Source: Symsagittifera roscoffensis (taxonomy: Eukaryota; Xenacoelomorpha; Acoela; Convolutidae). From it: a stretch of 64,000 nucleotides of DNA. A program made the translations under genes and the position numbers. This document shows positions 47,525-58,100 of this stretch, in pieces; within the stretch, counting starts at the first letter, position 1; the number at the start of each line of letters is the position of its first letter. Below the pieces are notes generated by a model. The model saw only the letters and a program-made list of their open reading frames with translations. It made no database searches and was not told the origin of the DNA. The stretch is from positions 40,632,379 to 40,696,378 of the forward strand of contig NC_087067.1 of NCBI RefSeq assembly GCF_963678635.1, given 5' to 3'.

Positions 47525-47745
47525 CCTACATGGTGGAGCGGTTAGAACACGTGACGGCCACTCTCCAGATTGTCGGTTCGATCAGCAAAGTGAAAAAAAA
47601 AATGTCAAAGTGAAAAAGAAACGTAAGGCTAATGTGGATTGGACTATTAAAACATAAAACAATGGGCCATTGGTGCAGGCCATTAGATTATCAATTATAA
47701 TTAGGCTGATGTGGAGACCAATTACATCCAAAATATATCATTTAG
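47525..47745 (+). mobile_element. tRNA-derived SINE
   Basis: A-box-like TGGTGGAGCGGTTAGAACAC (47,531) and B box GGTTCGATC (47,575) are spaced as in tRNA genes. The 3' side does not pair with the 5' side to form an acceptor stem, so this is not a tRNA gene. It is followed by a non-tRNA body (GTGGATTGGACTATTAAAAC, GGGCCATTGGTGCAGGCC, AGACCAATTACATCC). No long A-tail or clear target duplication is seen. Confidence 0.55.
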
Positions 47746-48445
47746 TTACGTTTTTATCAGTTAAAAAATCCTTATAGTTTTGTCAGTGAATTTTTTAATA
47801 ACTGCGATTTTTCATTTTTAACCTTTTTTGATCAACGAAATATGCTTTTATCTTATTTTATTTATACTTAATAAACTGCTCGATAAATTATATGTTTTTT
47901 GTTTCATCATATTTCAGGGTTGCTATGATGATATTTGACACAATTGCTTAACTTGAGATTTAGACTAATGACAAATTTTTGACTTTTGGCAATTTGACAT
48001 TGTTTTTACTGGAATTTGAATATAATATGCTAGACTTTTTACCATAAAAGTTGTATTTGGAAGCAAAGTATCATAACATTCTTTTGTGTTTGTTCCTCAT
48101 ATTCAGAAGGTTTTTGTTTCATTTCTTTTTCCCCTTCCTCCGCGCAAACAGATTTTGGAACTTTGATCTTTATTGATTCTGAAGGCGACTGTAATTGTGT
48201 TGGTTTTTTTTAGGACTTCTAAGACAAACTATTTTATTACGTTAAATGAAACTGCCAAATTTAACCAATTGCAAATGAAAATTCGTTTTACGTTGAATAC
48301 TGAAGAAACTTGGAGTTTGCTGACTTTTTTAGTTATCAGAAAAGACTTGCATTTGAGTTTTTTTTTGAAAAATTAAAATTGCATCAATTTGTAATTTATA
48401 AGGGGTCATTTATAGTTGCATCAGCTTTCAGCCCTGATTGTTGGG
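47746..48445. other. Gene-free stretch
   Basis: A 67-codon plus frame (48,173-48,376) has no recognisable domain. Confidence 0.45.
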
Positions 48446-48453
48446 GTTTGTGG

Positions 48454-48881
48454 CAGGGGCGGATCTAGGATTTTCTCGAGTGGGGGGGGGGCGTATCTTC
48501 AAAAAAATTCGAAAATTTTGTCGAACTTTTTTTTAGGTCGACCAATTTTTCCCCAAGCACTAGGAGTTTTCCCCAAGCACTAGGAAATCCATGTTTTGGC
48601 CAGATTTTCTACGCCGCAGGCAAAACTTTGAAAAAAATTAGGCCAAAAAAGACGTTTTTAGGGTTTTTTCGAAAATATTGACCAAAAAATCGCGTTTTTT
48701 CAGCGCGCGCTCCCCATCAAAATGAGTATATATTGGCGCCGAAGGCGCGTTTAGAAAATTTTTAGGATAAGTCACCATAAAAATTGAAATCTTAAAATAG
48801 TACAAAGGGGGGACCCTTTGAGTCGGCAGGGGATCGAATCTCTGAGAAGAGAAGCGTCAGCGCCCCCTAAATCCGCCCCTG
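48454..48881. mobile_element. hAT-like MITE
   Basis: A 428-bp element with 17-bp terminal inverted repeats: left CAGGGGCGGATCTAGGA, right CCCTAAATCCGCCCCTG. It is flanked by GTTTGTGG (48,446-48,453) and GTTTGTGT (48,882-48,889), an 8-bp target duplication matching at 7 of 8 positions. CAG...CTG ends with 8-bp duplications are characteristic of hAT transposons. There is no transposase frame. The interior includes GGCGCCGAAGGCGC and AAGGGGGGACCCTTTG. Confidence 0.8.
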
Positions 48882-48889
48882 GTTTGTGT

Positions 48890-49356
48890 TTTTTTTGAAA
48901 CTGTCGCACCGCCAATTTGAAAGCGAAAACGAAAATCCATAGTCTGGACAGGGTTCTATGGTCGCGGAAAAAGTCTGAAAATACTGTAACTAGGTCGCAA
49001 TGGTCTGGAATTTAGTCGCAACGTGATCAAAAATTAGGCGCTACTTATTTCAAAAACTATTCACGATATGGTAAAAAGTGGGTCGCTGCAGGCTTGCTCG
49101 AAAATTGAAACGATGTGAAGATCAAAAGTTTCTTCCGCCCCATGCTTCTTAACGACCTTATCACAAGAAAGCGAGAAGATAATTACTTCTTTAGTTTAGA
49201 TGGCATATTATAATTTTGTAGCAAAAAGTACAAACAAGCGCCAGTAAAAACATCGAGTTATTATCATAAACATTTTGAGAGGCGATTGGGCTGCATGTAG
49301 ATGCAAGAAAACGGGGCCACTGTTCAGCAGGTTTAAAAAATTGCATTTTTTAGAGA
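48890..49356. other. Gene-free stretch
   Basis: Nothing supported. Confidence 0.45.
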
Positions 49357-49457
49357 AACAAGACACTCGTATCAGGGCGAAGCCCTGAATGCTCCGACTG
49401 CCTTTTAAGGTCTATGGCACAAATATTCCCTTACTTTTGGAACGAAAGTCGGAACAA
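49357..49457 (-). mobile_element. 101-bp internally deleted main-family element
   Basis: On the minus strand it reads TTGTTCCGACTTTCGTTCC through GGGAATATTTGTGC, then jumps directly to CATAGACCTTAAAAGGCAG, CAGGGCTTCGCCCTG and a CTTGTT end. Both termini are intact while about 400 bp of interior are missing. Confidence 0.85.
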
Positions 49458-50311
49458 AAACGCAAATACTTCTAATAGTTTAAGCAACCTGTTAAATTTT
49501 TAGAAACATTTTTCTGACATGAATTGATTTTCGACCAAGTTTTATTCACTGACTGCAAGTCATTGTCCTGAAACAATATCTGCGTTAACAGACTAAAAAT
49601 GACGGAAATTTCATTAACTGAAAAAATGCAGAGGGTTGCCTTTGTAGCCGATCTTTTTGTCAGCTCAAAAACAGATTGCTAAAAGAATTTTTTGTGGAGC
49701 ATTGAATTGAGCTGTTATATAAAATGTATACAAAAGGTGATTGAGCTGCATTAAAAAAAAGCTTACTTCACAGAAACATCACAAAAGCACGCTTTAGGGC
49801 AATACTCATGGTTGCAAAATACCAAAAATCTGAGTATATTGCTTGTCTAAACTTGAATACTTTCTACAAGATGTGCGCTGCAGAAAGTATCAGAAAGATC
49901 CCAGATCAGTGAACCGATTCACCTAATAATTAAAAGAATTGTTTAATCAATTTTTTATAGAATTATTTTTTCCTGGCCTAAAAAGAATAATTTCAAACTT
50001 GCGGGGCTTGTAATAAGCTCCTCTTTGATGGATTTTTAAATTCGTTTGTGGATTTGAGGAACGATGTATTCATATTGTACAAAACTCTGAATAATGCAAT
50101 TTGGTCTTTTTTATCTGACCTCTGTTTTCTTAGCATCGATTTAATTACCTAACACTGTTAGATATAAGCTCGAGAACCTATAAAAACTCATAGAGAAGCA
50201 TGAGAAAAACCAAAGAAAGGATGAATGATACACTAGAAAATGAAAATTATGATTTTTAAAAACAAACCAAGTTTTTGAGACTATTTCTAGAAAGTCACTT
50301 GAGCAGAATAA
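49458..50311. other. Gene-free stretch
   Basis: Nothing supported. Confidence 0.45.
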
Positions 50312-50313
50312 TA

Positions 50314-51310
50314 CCCGGGTTGACTTCCATAGAAGAAAAATGCTTATCATACAGTTTCATATAAGAAGTGTATGGAAAAAATGCTTATCATACAATTTTC
50401 ATGTATGAAAATTATAAAAAAGTCATTTCGTCATAGAAAAAATAAATTTTTCAAAAATCACCAAAAAACGTGTCTGGGTAACTTTAAATAGATTTAAATA
50501 AGTATATCTATGATAGAGGGCATATTGACAATCAAAAATATAATTTTAATTTCGGTCAGAAAAATGCTTATCATAAAGTTTTCATGTATGAAAATTGTAT
50601 GATATGCATTTTTTTCATAAACAAAAATAGAAATTTGAGGTAAAAAATTTTTAATCCCTTTTTTGACTGCAAATTTGCATTTGTGCTAAATGGTAATTTT
50701 ACGAAAAAAAAATTTGCATGCAAAATTTGACATTTTTGTGTTTATAACGTAGTCCACGATGAGTTTCTCACCCAAAAAACCCAAAAAAATTACATGAAAA
50801 TGTTTTTTTTGTAAGCACGATTATTATCTTTTGTTTCATTTGTTAAGATAAAAATAAACTTGGAAAAAAAACTGGCCTTTTTTCTCAACCATCATAATTT
50901 TCAAGCTAAAAATTATCTAGCCATATTCAAAAAGTTACTTTTTTGGTATTTATTTCCATGTGAAAACGTTAAAAAAAACTTTTATGGCTAAAACCACCAA
51001 ACGCAGTTTATATGCGTGGTAACTGCCAGTACACTCTGGGTTTTCTCATGACAAAACATCCTTGGCTAGTGTTTCGGTTGAAACAAAAACTTTCGCAATA
51101 AAATTTTTTTGAATTTTCATTTATGGAAAAAATGCTTATACAATTTCGTAGTATGGAAAAATGCTTATCATACAATTTCATATATGAAAAAATGCTTATT
51201 TTGCTATTTTCATACATACACTTTTACTCTATGAAATTGTATGAAAGAGTATGATAAGCATTTTTTTCATATATCAATGTTGGATGATAAGCATTTTTTG
51301 TCAACCCGCG
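50314..51310. mobile_element. TA-flanked MITE with TGCTTATCATAC fold-back repeats
   Basis: A 997-bp element with ends CCCGGGTTGAC and GTCAACCCGCG (10 of 11 complementary). It is flanked on both sides by TA (50,312-50,313 and 51,311-51,312), the target duplication of Tc1/mariner-type transposons. Clusters of AAAAATGCTTATCATACAAT and complements with ATTTTCATGTATGAAAAT palindromes occur near both ends (50,339-50,410, 50,563-50,620, 51,124-51,295). No transposase frame. Confidence 0.65.
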
Positions 51311-51312
51311 TA

Positions 51313-51911
51313 TATAATATTCATAACTTTAAAAATGACCACGAGCTCAAACAGGAAGATCAGAAGTTCAAGAATTAGTTCCACCAGGCATCAACTATTT
51401 TCCATAACAAGCCATATTATTATAGCAATTTTCCAATTGATAAAAGACAAAAAAGCTATGGAAATTATAATACCCTTCAAAATTAATTCTAAGCTTTTTT
51501 TTTTAAATTGAGTAACCGATAACAAAAATTCTATAGATTTGTTTAAAAATCAAGGAAAACCAAAACAAAGAAAAATTGAAACTTTTTCAGCAAAGTAATT
51601 GCTGTAGGACTAGTTACTAGATTTTCCAATTTTGAATTGAGATGTCTTGAATACTCATTGCAGAGTTCGGCAAAAAAAATTTTTGATTATATTTTTTTAT
51701 AAGTTGGTTATACTCCAATTTGCAAATTACAACTGCAGAAAAATTCTGTTAAGTTCTTCACATTAACACATGTATTTTGCTCCTTTTGGCTCTTTTCAAC
51801 TTTCCCACGTTGATTTTGAAACATTCCAAAGAGAAGACTAAAAATAGCCAAACAATGAAAGTATCGAGTCAGAATTATTCGAAATTAAAATGTTACTGAG
51901 AAGTTTCGAGC

Positions 51912-51915
<4 letters not shown>
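51313..51915. other. Gene-free stretch
   Basis: Nothing supported. Confidence 0.45.

Positions 51916-51987
<72 letters not shown>
51916..51987. repeat. (AT)n microsatellite
   Basis: An uninterrupted AT run of about 72 bp. Confidence 0.98.
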
Positions 51988-51990
<3 letters not shown>

Positions 51991-52602
51991 AACAGCGTAG
52001 GCTTCCAAGCGTTTCTAGTTTACTGAGTCTGAGTCAAAAACTGGACAACTGTCGTTTTTTTTGTATCGTCAAAATGCCAGAATTTTTATTTACACCTTTT
52101 AAGACGGCAATAAAAAAATTTTGCTTTTATTCTTTCATAGAAACTAGAAAAAAAACAATAAAATTAATTTTTTCGAAGCAAAATGGGTATTTAGCACTTT
52201 TTTTCACCAATGCAATTATCTTCAATCAAAATATTTGCGTTCACCTCATCTGATATTATAACAATTCATGTGCGGACCAATTAAACCACGGGGGAAAAGT
52301 AAGGAAAAAAGCCATACCATTTTCTGCACCTTCTGATTAGAATTTAGTATGAACCACTTGCCACAAGATATTTATACTTGGTTACTGCACCCCTTTCTCG
52401 GTTCTAACGTTATATGGTTTATCCTGGCACAAATTCAAAAGCGTATTTATAATAAAAAGTTTTGTGCTTCTGTTTTTACTTGTTATAAATACATTTAAAG
52501 TTGAGGCTGCCTAAAATTTTTGGGGTCTTTATTGTGCATTTAAGAAAAAAGAATTTTTGCTCTTGTTCGCAATATCGTTTTCATGGACAATGGTCATCTT
52601 TA

Positions 52603-52780
52603 TCTTTCTGTAAATTTGGCCGAATTTTCTAAACAGCCGGCAAAAAAGTTGCGTTTTTTTTCGACGCGAGCAACCCCCTTAAGTTTATGGTCCATCACCC
52701 AAAAATGAATATCTCAAAATAGTCCAAAGGGGGGACCCTTTGGGTCGTCAGGGGGTCAAATCCCTGAGGGAAGAGGTGCT
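52603..52780. mobile_element. Partial relative of the hAT-like MITE
   Basis: GGCCGAATTTTCTA, then CTCAAAATAGTCCAAAGGGG, GGACCCTTTGGGTCG and TCAGGGGGTCAAATCCCTGA parallel the 3' part of 48,454-48,881 in order. The terminal CCGCCCCTG is missing; the match stops in GGAAGAGGTGC. It abuts the 3' side of the retrotransposon pseudogene. Confidence 0.6.
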
Positions 52781-52959
52781 ACAGAATTGCAAATTTCGAA
52801 ATTAAGTGAGAATGAGGAAAATAGCCCAATCGAACTACTGGTGTTAGTTTTCAGGTGGAGTATAAGACAAAAAAAATCTCCCTCCTCATTTGAAAAACTT
52901 CGTGTTAAGCTTATAAAGGAAATCGATTTGTAGGCTACCAACTCAATGATATGATGAGC

Positions 52960-54240
52960 TCCCAGGTCAATGTCCACTTAGGGCTTTTTGATGCAATGAT
53001 GCCCTTTGCCCGCCACAGTGATATCTCAATGCAAAACTCTCCACTTCTTCCTTTTTTACGAAGTCTTTGAATCATTCGAACCCTTCACTCACCCATGTCT
53101 TGACCGTTTCGGGTTTGTTTAATATCAGTTTTGGTTTCAATTTGGACTATTGTGCGCCAAGACATTCTGCTACCACCTGGGGGTTGTCAAAATCCAGCTC
53201 AGCACTCCGGAACTCCGAGGGGTCCAAGCAGAGATTTTGACCTAGCCAATTCAGAGTTGTATAGTCATTGCTGTGCTCTTCTCGAGATTCGCTTTCGGCA
53301 TGAAGCCTGATGTTGGTAAGTTGTACCCACTGTAGAGAAACCTTAGTAGGCACCTTTTATCAAAGGTATTCATTCGCTTGATATCGGTGTCTTTGATGAG
53401 CACGTCTCAGCTCCATAACGCAAAACACCTCTGACGGATGATTTGGAAATTCTCGATTTGATGCTTTCTATAATTTGCCTTTGACTTCAAATAACCTTAG
53501 GTTGTTGAAGCTTCCGGCAGCTTTTCCTTTCTGAGTTTCGACTTTTTTTGATATGTCGTCATTCAGTTGCATACTGTTTCGCAAATAATTAAGATGTTCT
53601 TTTCTTTCTATTTTTTCGCTGTTGACAGTAACTTTCTGGACAACTCAGTGAGAGCAGAACTGTCTCGTCGACATTTACTTCTTATCCAATGTACGCTTTG
53701 TTTTTGGACACTCGATCATGGTGGTACTCTGTGTCTTCCGGTTTATCGTCGAGCAGAGCAATGTCATCTCCAAAATCCAAATTCGCAACAACCATATCGT
53801 CTAGTGCAATTTCAAGACCTTCTGTTTCGAGTGTTCTGGATAATGCGCAGTCGATGGCCGAATTGAAGAGAAAGGTTACCAAAATTAACCCTTGTCTAAC
53901 AGCCTCCGGCAGCCTCGTTTGGATTTCAAACATGCGTGGTTTTTCATTGCGAACCTCTCGCAAGCTGGCTCAACCGAAATGTGTACCGGTATTTCTGCAG
54001 CTGCTCTAGAGGTCTTTTATTCCAGCATGTTTCCAGCTGTTGCCAAACAGATCAATTACCGTGTACAAAATTCTTCGCCACCATCCTTCAGTAGTACTGG
54101 GGGCATGAGTGATAGCGCTCGAAATAGTTTTTTGTTCGTTTTCCTTGTGTTTTCATGGCTAGTTTTACGGGCACGCCACATCACAGCTATCACTGTTGAT
54201 GCTGCTTGAGATCGTCACTGCAAAAAATGCAGAGGTGAGC
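52960..54240 (-). pseudogene. Decayed non-LTR retrotransposon reverse transcriptase
   Basis: Reading the minus strand, a frame at 53,963-53,682 holds EAVRQGLILVTFLFNSAID and LDFGDDIALL, which are the G(V)RQG...SPFLF and (F/Y)ADD blocks of LINE reverse transcriptases; the catalytic box reads FGDD rather than FADD. A stop interrupts at about 53,681, after which EVNVDETVLLSLSC continues. Further on come FALWS, DTDIKRMNTFDKRCLLRFL and, in a shifted frame, TTLNWLGQNLCLDPSEF (53,353-53,147). These match the post-polymerase region of RTE/CR1-like endonuclease-RT proteins (LLYGSE, LQTFxNRCLRxI, RRWLGHVLRM). Multiple stops and frameshifts show it is dead. The endonuclease and any 5' part are not recognised. 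Its GC content is above the local average. Confidence 0.75.
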
Positions 54241-54477
54241 TTTTTCCGGATGCCTAAAAAGATAAGCTTCTCATAAACAGATTTTGATATTTTGATAATC
54301 ACTGACTATGAAAACTATGGCTCGCGTCCAGAAAATTCGTCCAAAGAAAATTCAGCTGATGTGAAACTCAGACATTTCAGCAAAAAAATATTCAATCACG
54401 GCAATCACTGATATTTCAGCCAATACGACAAAAACTAGAATTTTTTTGAAAGTATTCGATAGAGACCGCTGCAATTG

Positions 54478-54560
54478 CGCCATGGTGTTGGGAGCTTTTC
54501 CATAGTGGGTAGAGCTCTATACGAAAATTAGAGCCGGCGACCTGAATCCAAGAATGATCT
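54478..54560 (+). mobile_element. Possible tRNA-derived SINE head
   Basis: ATAGTGGGTAGAGCTC followed by CGAAAATTAGAGCCGG and CGACCTGAATCCAAG resembles a tRNA-like A box, anticodon arm and degenerate B box. It is too decayed for a firm call. Confidence 0.35.
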
Positions 54561-55139
54561 GCAATTCCGACTTTTAATCTAACCTTTTTGAAAAAGTGGC
54601 TGAATTGTCTGCAACTTATTTTTCTGTGTACGTTTGGCTGAATTGACTGAATTACAAATTGACTGTATCTTATATAGCCAAAACGATTGTGCGGCTCGAT
54701 GTCTTTGTCTTAAAATTAATGCTAGGGCATAATTTTTTTTACTTTCGCTTCCTTTTCCAACAAATTCAAAGAAAAATTACTTCCCCTTAACTTGCTGGGG
54801 AAAAACCAGAAAAGATCCGTATAACTCAATTGCACCGAAGAATTGAGCATTGTATTATACGGGTATAGACGGGTAATTTGCAAGGAGTTTTCACTAAAAA
54901 AAAACGTTCTCTTCACCCAATGGCATGGATTTTAACACAGGAGTAGAGCTAAACAAAAAAATTTACCATCACGTTCGAATTAGAAATTGAAAAGATGAAG
55001 TTAGGAAGAGTGACTGTGCTGAAAATAAAAATCTCTAACGAATAACTAAATATAATCTCGCATAAGATCCAGATTGTTGATAAACTGAATTTAATCCCGC
55101 ATAAGATCCAGGGGCTTGCGTAGTAAAACTTTCGCCATC
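54561..55139. other. Gene-free stretch before the satellite domain
   Basis: A short direct repeat is seen: CGCATAAGATCCAG at about 55,059 and 55,098. Nothing else. Confidence 0.45.
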
Positions 55140-58100
55140 CAATTTACTTCATGAAACAACTTGAAATTTTTCAAAGTTTAATAGCTTGAATGGCGGTTCT
55201 AAAAAATTATAATTTTTGCGAAACATTTTGTTCTTCAAAAAACTTGAAAACTGTTTTATGAACCGATTTCTTTTTTGAAGTAACTTGAAAATCTCAAAGA
55301 GTAGCTTGCTTAGAAAAACTTCAGTTTTTTTGCGAACCAATTCGGTGTTCAAAATATATACGATTATTTGAACTTTCATAACGTGAAAAGTTTGCATGGA
55401 AAAACTTGAAATATTCGGTATAAAAACTTCAACTTGAACATTTCAAAGTTTTATTGCTCGCTTACAAAAACTTTATTTTTTCCTGAGGCTATTTGATCAG
55501 AGTAGTAACTTGAAAATTTCAACTTGACATTTAAACAATTTAATGACTCAAATTTCAAATTTTAAACATTTTGCCATCTGATTCGTTTCGTCAAATCGCT
55601 TGGAACTCATAGCTTGAATAGCTTGCTTAGAAAATTTCAAACTTTTTAGCGAACTTATTCGCTTTATGAAATTGCTTGAAAAATTTGGAAAATTTCATCG
55701 CAGAATTAGATTATTTAGAAAACTTAAAATTTTTGGCATACGATTTGCTTTATGAGAATTTCTTCAAAGTTTCACAGCTGAAATAGTTTTTTTTTGAAAA
55801 TTTTAAACTCTCTCTTTTTGATTTTTTTTAGGAAAACACTTTAAACATTTCAAATCTTCACAGCAAGAAAAGCTTGTTTAGACTAATTTAAATATTTGAC
55901 CATCCGATTCTTAAATTGAATTTAGTTGAATTATTTCAAAGTTTCATAACTAATAGCTTGCTGAGAGAAATTCAGTTTCTTGTCATCTGATTAGCTCTTT
56001 GATAAACTTGAATTATTTCAAAGTATCATAGCTGGAAGGGCCTGAACCAAACAGCTTGAATCGCAAAATGATTTGGTCAAAGAAAAACGAAATATTTAAA
56101 GAGTAAAAATTTTTTTGCGGGAATAGCTTGCTGAAAAAAAAAATAATTTTTCCCAAAACAGTTTGGCCTGATAATTAACTCGAAGTTTTCATAGCTTGAA
56201 TTGCAAAGAAAACCCTAAAACGTTTGCAAACCGATTCGAGTTTTGAAACAATTTGAAACAAATTAAATTTTTGTCGTTTGAATAGCTTGCTTAAAAACTC
56301 AACTTTTTTGCAAAGCGATCTGGTCTGTGAAATAATTCTATGTTGGAATAATTCAACTTTTGATCAATTCAATGGCTTCAATATCAAATTTTAAACACTT
56401 TGCCATACGATTTTCTTCATCAAATCGCTTTAAATTTATAGCTTGAATAGCTTGCTTAGAAACCTTTAAACTTGAAGTAACTTGAAAATTGTTTTGAGAT
56501 CCGATTGGTTCTATAAAGTAACTTCAAAAAATCAAAGTTTCACAGCTGGAGTAGCTTGCTATATTTGAACTTTTTGCGAACTTAGATATACGTAAAATTT
56601 TTGCAATTGGATTCGGTCAGTAAAAACAATTTCACTTATTTGAATTTTCATAACTTGAAGAAGTAGTTCGAAATTTTAATTTTTCGCGAACTGATTTGGT
56701 CTATGAGAGAACCTAAAACTTTCAAAACTTATAGTTTACTTACAAAACTTTAACTTCTCGCAAACCAAATTGGTCTATGAAACAACTTGAATCATTTCAG
56801 ATTTTTTTCGTTCCAATAACTTGCTTATGAAAACTCAAATTTTGGCAAAGGGAATCGTTCTGTGAAATAACTTGACGTTTTAAAGCTTGAACTGCTGCCT
56901 AAGAAGCCTAAGAAAAAACTCATTTTTTTGCCATCCAATCTGCTCTATGAAATGACCAGAATTAATTTATCAAATTTTGATAGCTCCAATACCTGAGTTA
57001 AGTGAAGCTTGAACTGTTTCCGAACTGATTTGCTCTAAGAACCAGTTTGAATTAATTAAACGTTTGATCAATTCAATGGCTTCAAAATTAATTTGTAAAC
57101 AGTTTGCCTTCCATTTCGTTTAAGCAAAATAGCTTGACTTACTTCGAAAAGTCATATCTTGAATAGCTTGCTTACAAAACTTTCACTTCTCGCAAAGCAA
57201 ATCGGTCTATGAAACAACTTGAATCATTTCAGATTTTTATCGTTCCAATAACTTGCTTATGAAAACTCAAATTTTGGCAAAGGGAATCGTTCTGTGAAAT
57301 AACTTGACGTTTTAAAGCTTGAACTGCTGCCTAAGAAGCCTAAGAAAAAACTCATTTTTTTGCCATCCAATCTGCTCTATGAAATGACCAGAATTAATTT
57401 ATCAAATTTTGATAGCTCCAATACCTGAGTTAAGTGAAGCTTGAACTGTTTCCAAACTGATTTGCTCTAAGAACCAGTTTGAATTAATTAAACGTTTGAT
57501 CAATTCAATGGCTTCAAAATTAATTTGTAAACAGTTTGCCTTCCATTTCGTTTAAGCAAAATAGCTTGACTTACTTCGAAAAGTCATATCTTGAATAGCT
57601 TGCTTACAAAACTTTCACTTCTCGCAGAGCAAATCGGTCTATGAAACAACTTGAATCATTTCAGATTTTTATCGTTCCAATAACTTGCTTATGAAAACTC
57701 AAATTTTGGCAAAGGGAATCGTTCTGTGAAATAACTTGACGTTTTAAAGCTTGAACTGCTGCCTAAGAAGCCTAAGAAAAAACTCATTTTTTTGCCATCC
57801 AATCTGCTCTATGAAATGACCAGAATTAATTTATCAAATTTTGATAGCTCCAATACCTGAGTTAAGTGAAGCTTGAACTGTTTCCGAACTGATTTGCTCT
57901 AAGAACCAGTTTGAATTAATTAAACGTTTGATCAATTCAATGGCTTCAAAATTAATTTGTAAACAGTTTGCCTTCCATTTCGTTTAAGCAAAATAGCTTG
58001 ACTTACTTCGAAAAGTCATATCTTGAATAGCTTGCTTACAAAACTTTCACTTCTCGCAAAGCAAATCGGTCTATGAAACAACTTGAATCATTTCAGATTT

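Noticed and set aside
47525-47600. tRNA gene.
   Set aside because: A and B boxes are present, but no acceptor stem can be formed and no clear anticodon arm exists; a SINE head explains it better.
53567-54209. Three overlapping plus-strand frames of about 100 codons.
   Set aside because: They are antisense shadows of the decayed reverse transcriptase on the minus strand, which carries the recognisable motifs.
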